Shown here piece by piece: positions 5,276 to 7,148 of a stretch of DNA of 7,148 nt; within the stretch, counting starts at the first letter, position 1; each line of letters starts with the position of its first letter. The position numbers were made by a program, and so were the translations under genes. The notes under the pieces are model-generated. The model was not told the origin of the DNA. It searched no databases and saw only the letters and a list, made by a program, of their open reading frames with translations. Source of the stretch: DATMNI01 sp035570275 (GTDB lineage: Bacteria; Acidobacteriota; Terriglobia; Bryobacterales; Bryobacteraceae); the NCBI GenBank assembly GCA_035570275.1, contig DATMNI010000083.1:1-7148 (forward strand), written 5' to 3'.

Positions 5276-5434
5276 GGGTCACCTTCGCCGACTAGCCATC
5301 CCCGAACACGATTGCGTCTGTGGTCGCCCCCGTCCAACTCCTCCAATATGCGCCATTGCCGCGGCAGGCCGTCTGTCGCGTCGTACAGGGCGCGCACCAA
5401 GGTGCAGGGCTACGACCTTGGTCTCGCTGGCCAT
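5276..5434 (-). pseudogene. Frameshifted third member of the 75-residue family
   Basis: The minus-strand ATG at 5434 opens MASETKVVALH. One base must then be dropped near 5400 to continue as LVRALYDATDGLPRQWR and, later, RGWLVGEGDP. The block L.R.LY[DE].T.G.P..WR matches both intact paralogues in this window, and the GW comes 17 residues after WR against 19 in them. The closing LT..GRR motif is missing: after about 5278 the frame merely runs antisense to the neighbouring gene. It was probably once a real gene, now broken at both places. Its ATG overlaps the end of the coiled-coil gene by 25 bases, so the two may once have been co-translated. Confidence 0.5.
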
Positions 5435-5667
5435 GGCCGATAATCTAGGTCGAGGGTTGCCAGCTTGCCGGCGATTCGATCGCGGTTGGCGACATGCATT
5501 GCTTGCGTATTCTCGAAAGTAGCGAGCAATTCCTTTGCTGGCACGGAGTCATGCCCTTCCCGGTCTAGCTCAGCAATGATTTCATGCTGCTGGGCGATCC
5601 GCTTCTGACCGTTTGCAACGTGAGCCTCGGCTCGGCTCAAATCATTTTCCAGCGTCGCACGTTCCAT
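5410..5667 (-). CDS. Small coiled-coil protein of unknown function
   Basis: This 85-residue protein is almost entirely helical. Residues 1-36 (ERATLENDLSRAEAHVANGQ, then QHEIIAELDREGHD) and 47-72 (LLATFENTQAMHVANRDRI) have the charge and leucine spacing of a helical hairpin. From memory, short Rhizobiales hypotheticals have the same pattern 'AE.HVA.G..HI..Q..I..EL...GHD...A..LL..FE.TQ..HV..RDR'. Their function is unknown. The ATG at 5667 is chosen because the family-like sequence starts there; the frame stays open upstream to 5865 with low-complexity sequence (DWATLATVATGRP) that may be a remnant of another gene. The Shine-Dalgarno is weak. Confidence 0.72.
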   Translation of the reverse strand: MERATLENDLSRAEAHVANGQKRIAQQHEIIAELDREGHDSVPAKELLATFENTQAMHVANRDRIAGKLATLDLDYRPWPARPRS

Positions 5668-5865
5668 CCCGCAGCGTAGCAGGATCGATCCACCGGCGCC
5701 GCTCAGGCTTCCATCAAACCTCGACACCTGCGCCAACTGCTGCCGGCCCGGCCGGCCTGTCGCAACTGTCGCAAGGGTCGCCCAGTCGAAAAGGGGGGAA
5801 GGGAGGCCGCTGGGCGGCGCTACAGATTCCGTAGTGACCGGCCCGGAATGGTGATAGTCTGCCAC
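5668..5865 (-). other. Open upstream extension of the coiled-coil gene, doubtful coding
   Basis: The frame is open for 66 codons before the ATG at 5667. The sequence is rich in Ala, Thr, Gly and Pro, and the piece ATLATVATGRP resembles linkers I recall in primase-like proteins of mobile elements. It may be a fused remnant or simply chance at high GC. Confidence 0.25.
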
Positions 5866-5894
5866 TCGCCTTTTCCAATTTGCGGATAATCAGA

Positions 5895-6281
5895 ATGCCC
5901 AAGGGCAACCCAAATCCGAGTCCAGCCACCCGTTTCAGCGCTGACAATCCCGGCCGCGCCAAGCAGAAGGGCGCTCGCGATCGGCTATCGGCCGCGTTCC
6001 TGGCTGGCCTGGCCGATACTTTTGAGGAAGCGAACGCCGAGGGTGGCGCTAAGGGCCTCGATGCGCTCAGGAGGGTTCGCGACGAAGATCCGGCAACCTA
6101 TCTCCGCGTCGTGGCGAGCCTGCAGCGGCAGGAAGTTGAAGTTTACAGGACTCCCGAAGAACGCTTGAAAGATGACGAGTTGGAAATGGTCTATCAGGAT
6201 CAGCTCGCCAAGATACGCGCCGCCAAAGCAGCGGACGAGGAAACCTCGATTGTTCCCGTTCCCCGCTCGCAGGTGAACTAG
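5895..6281 (+). CDS. Phage-type protein with GNP/GR-rich N-terminus (DUF5681-like)
   Basis: This encodes 128 residues. The N-terminus (GNPNPSPATRFSADNPGRAK) is basic and resembles the 'F..GNPGRPKG' start of DUF5681-like proteins found in phage and mobile regions. It continues with an AFLAGLADTFEE helix, a DALRRVRDEDPATYLRVVASL segment (broken here as DALRRVRDEDP and ATYLRVVASL) typical of such proteins, and a charged helical end. It may help DNA packaging or bind DNA, but no catalytic motif is visible. The ATG at 5895 is preferred over a TTG at 5880; neither has a good ribosome site. Gene fragments with a phage-like look follow four bases after the stop. Confidence 0.65.
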   Translation: MPKGNPNPSPATRFSADNPGRAKQKGARDRLSAAFLAGLADTFEEANAEGGAKGLDALRRVRDEDPATYLRVVASLQRQEVEVYRTPEERLKDDELEMVYQDQLAKIRAAKAADEETSIVPVPRSQVN

Positions 6282-6285
6282 GGCC

Positions 6286-6460
6286 ATGTTGTCGGAAGCG
6301 ATGCTGTCGGAGGCGCTGCAGGAAACCCCGGACACTATGCGCGAGAAGCTACAGGCCTTTCGCGACTTCGACCCGGACGCCTACCGTCACCATGGCGCTG
6401 TCCATCGCCGCCTTTGAGATCAAACAGACGGCGCTATTCACCCCGTCGGAGCAGACGTGA
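6286..6460 (+). pseudogene. Broken phage-region gene, N-terminal part
   Basis: It begins with ATG four bases after the preceding stop. The first frame reads MLSEAMLSEALQETPDTMRE and then LQAFRDFDPDAYR before a TGA at 6415-6417. A one-base shift near 6388 continues instead as TMALSIAAFEIKQTALF and TPSEQT to a TGA at 6458-6460. The second frame is supported by a repeat copy at 6662-6716 whose two differences are both silent in it. A 15-base near-repeat opens the gene and gives the doubled MLSEA. Product unknown. Confidence 0.4.
6390..6444 (+). repeat. 55-bp direct repeat, copy 1
   Basis: It matches 6662-6716 in 53 of 55 positions. The differences are T6415/C6687 and A6436/G6708. Both fall on third codon positions of the frame MALSIAAFEIKQTALF. 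Confidence 0.8.
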
Positions 6461-6661
6461 CGTCCGCCCCCGGAGTGGATAGCGGGCGCGGTGGGATAGG
6501 CCGTCTGGTAGCCTCCCGCGCCCTCGCTCAGCAGACAGGGCGGACGCCGCCGGGCGAAAAAGAGAGGTGAACCCGCCCAGCCTCTAGTACCTTACGCCAT
6601 TCTCCTGAGGGGCACCACGTTGCCGCCCGGCTCCAGCACGTTCGAGGCTGCAAGCCATGGC

Positions 6662-6716
6662 CCATGGCGCTGTCCATCGCCGCCTTCGAGATCAAACAGA
6701 CGGCGCTGTTCACCCC
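6662..6716 (+). repeat. 55-bp direct repeat, copy 2
   Basis: This is the second copy, 272 bases after the first. It again encodes MALSIAAFEIKQTALF but stops soon after (TPPS, then TGA at about 6724). Its upstream sequence is unrelated to that of copy 1, so only this block was duplicated or retained. Confidence 0.8.
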
Positions 6717-6791
6717 ACCCTCCTGAAGCCCTTGATCACCCATGCCTCGGGCTGCGCATGATCGTGCACGAGTTCGGTGACCGGCCGTTGA

Positions 6792-6944
6792 CTTGGGAAG
6801 TCGGTCAGGGCTTTCCGCACCCTTCTGCCGGCGGATGCACTGCCCAGCGAAGTCTATTCCGACCGCCAGCTTGAAGTAATCTATGTCGCTGCGAAAGAAG
6901 GCTTGGAGCGCCGATCCGCTCGATTGGCGCAACGGCGGCATTAG
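6792..6944 (+). pseudogene. C-terminal fragment of a broken phage-region protein
   Basis: After an in-frame TGA at 6789-6791 the frame is open for 50 codons to TAG at 6942-6944. It encodes SVRAFRTLLPADALPSEVYS followed by DRQLEVIYVAAKEGLERRSA and a basic end. The sequence looks coding: a well-formed helix, mixed charge and few rare residues. There is no start codon near. It may be the far end of the gene that starts at 6286, separated by duplication and decay, but this is inference. The minus-strand frame over it has no features I recognise. Confidence 0.4.
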
Positions 6945-6958
6945 ACCTGCCGGCGCGA

Positions 6959-7033
6959 TTAGGCCGCGAGCAACCTCGAAACCTGGGCCGGCTGCCATGT
7001 CGATCGCCCGCGGGGTGTCCGCACGCTTGGAGT
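6959..7033 (-). pseudogene. Second serine recombinase C-terminal tail
   Basis: The minus-strand frame after the TGA at 7036-7034 encodes 24 residues ending VRTPRGRSTWQPAQVSRLL plus two alanines, then TAA at 6961-6959. It matches the tail at 1150-1260 in about 17 of the last 21 residues. The catalytic part is missing. It continues in the same frame as the gene fragment upstream, separated only by one stop codon, which looks like a chance junction or an old deletion. Confidence 0.5.
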
Positions 7034-7148
7034 TCAGGAACCGCGGCGGAGCGATAGAGGTGTTGTGGCAATCGCCCGGATCGTTTCGGCAATACTCTTC
7101 CTCACCGTCGGATCGTGAATCGCCAAGTATGCGTGGACCAGCTCTAGG
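7034..7148 (-). CDS. C-terminal end of a small regulator, XRE-like (partial)
   Basis: The window edge cuts this minus-strand gene; 37 residues and the TGA at 7036-7034 are seen. The sequence ELVHAYLAIHDPTVRKSIAE followed by TIRAIA resembles the helix that often closes XRE-type HTH regulators of Rhizobiales (pattern 'L.RAY..I.DP..R.SI..L...LA'). The DNA-binding domain would lie beyond 7148, so the family call is tentative. Confidence 0.4.
   Translation of the reverse strand, partial: LELVHAYLAIHDPTVRKSIAETIRAIATTPLSLRRGS

Noticed and set aside
6528..6998. A 156-codon minus-strand frame
   Set aside because: It crosses the better-supported plus-strand fragments and the recombinase tail, which is in a different frame, and shows no family features.
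1..7148. CRISPR array, tRNA or rRNA genes
   Set aside because: I saw no regularly spaced repeats and no recognisable tRNA or rRNA sequence, though I could not run a covariance-model scan.

Overview
The window is GC-rich and looks like an accessory or decaying stretch of an alphaproteobacterial chromosome. A Rhizobiales, Bradyrhizobium-like host is my best guess. That rests on the style of the Crp/Fnr regulator and of several small conserved proteins, recalled from memory and not checked by any search. Intact genes alternate with short broken ones, and several modules occur two or three times.

Left end, minus strand: a membrane-anchored SGNH/GDSL hydrolase starts near 1009 and runs off the left edge. 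It is easily missed because an open plus-strand frame shadows most of it. Just upstream of it lies the C-terminal tail of a serine recombinase (1150-1260). Next comes a small plus-strand protein (1378-1605) of a 75-residue family, then about 500 bases of GC-rich sequence with no convincing gene.

Middle: two broken minus-strand small genes (2093-2408 and 2483-2605) lie next to a small plus-strand protein (2704-2928). A complete Crp/Fnr-type regulator (3181-3834) has a clear TATAAT promoter and a 12-base palindrome at the predicted transcription start. It is followed by about 400 bases of hairpin-rich DNA without a gene, a putative 2OG-Fe(II) dioxygenase (4237-4914), and a second 75-residue family member (5018-5245), about 52% identical to the first.

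Right: on the minus strand a small coiled-coil protein (5410-5667) overlaps the start of a third, frameshifted member of the 75-residue family. Facing away from them is a phage-type protein (5895-6281). It is followed by fragments of one or more broken genes, including a 55-base repeat whose two differences are both silent in one frame. The window ends with a second serine recombinase tail (6959-7033) and the end of a possible XRE-type regulator that enters from the right edge.

No complete pathway is visible. The regulator and the dioxygenase could be linked, but they are separated by about 400 bases and nothing in the sequence proves it. The main signals are module duplication (three copies of the 75-residue family, two recombinase tails, two copies each of other short blocks) and heavy gene decay, as expected in an old genomic island or prophage remnant.
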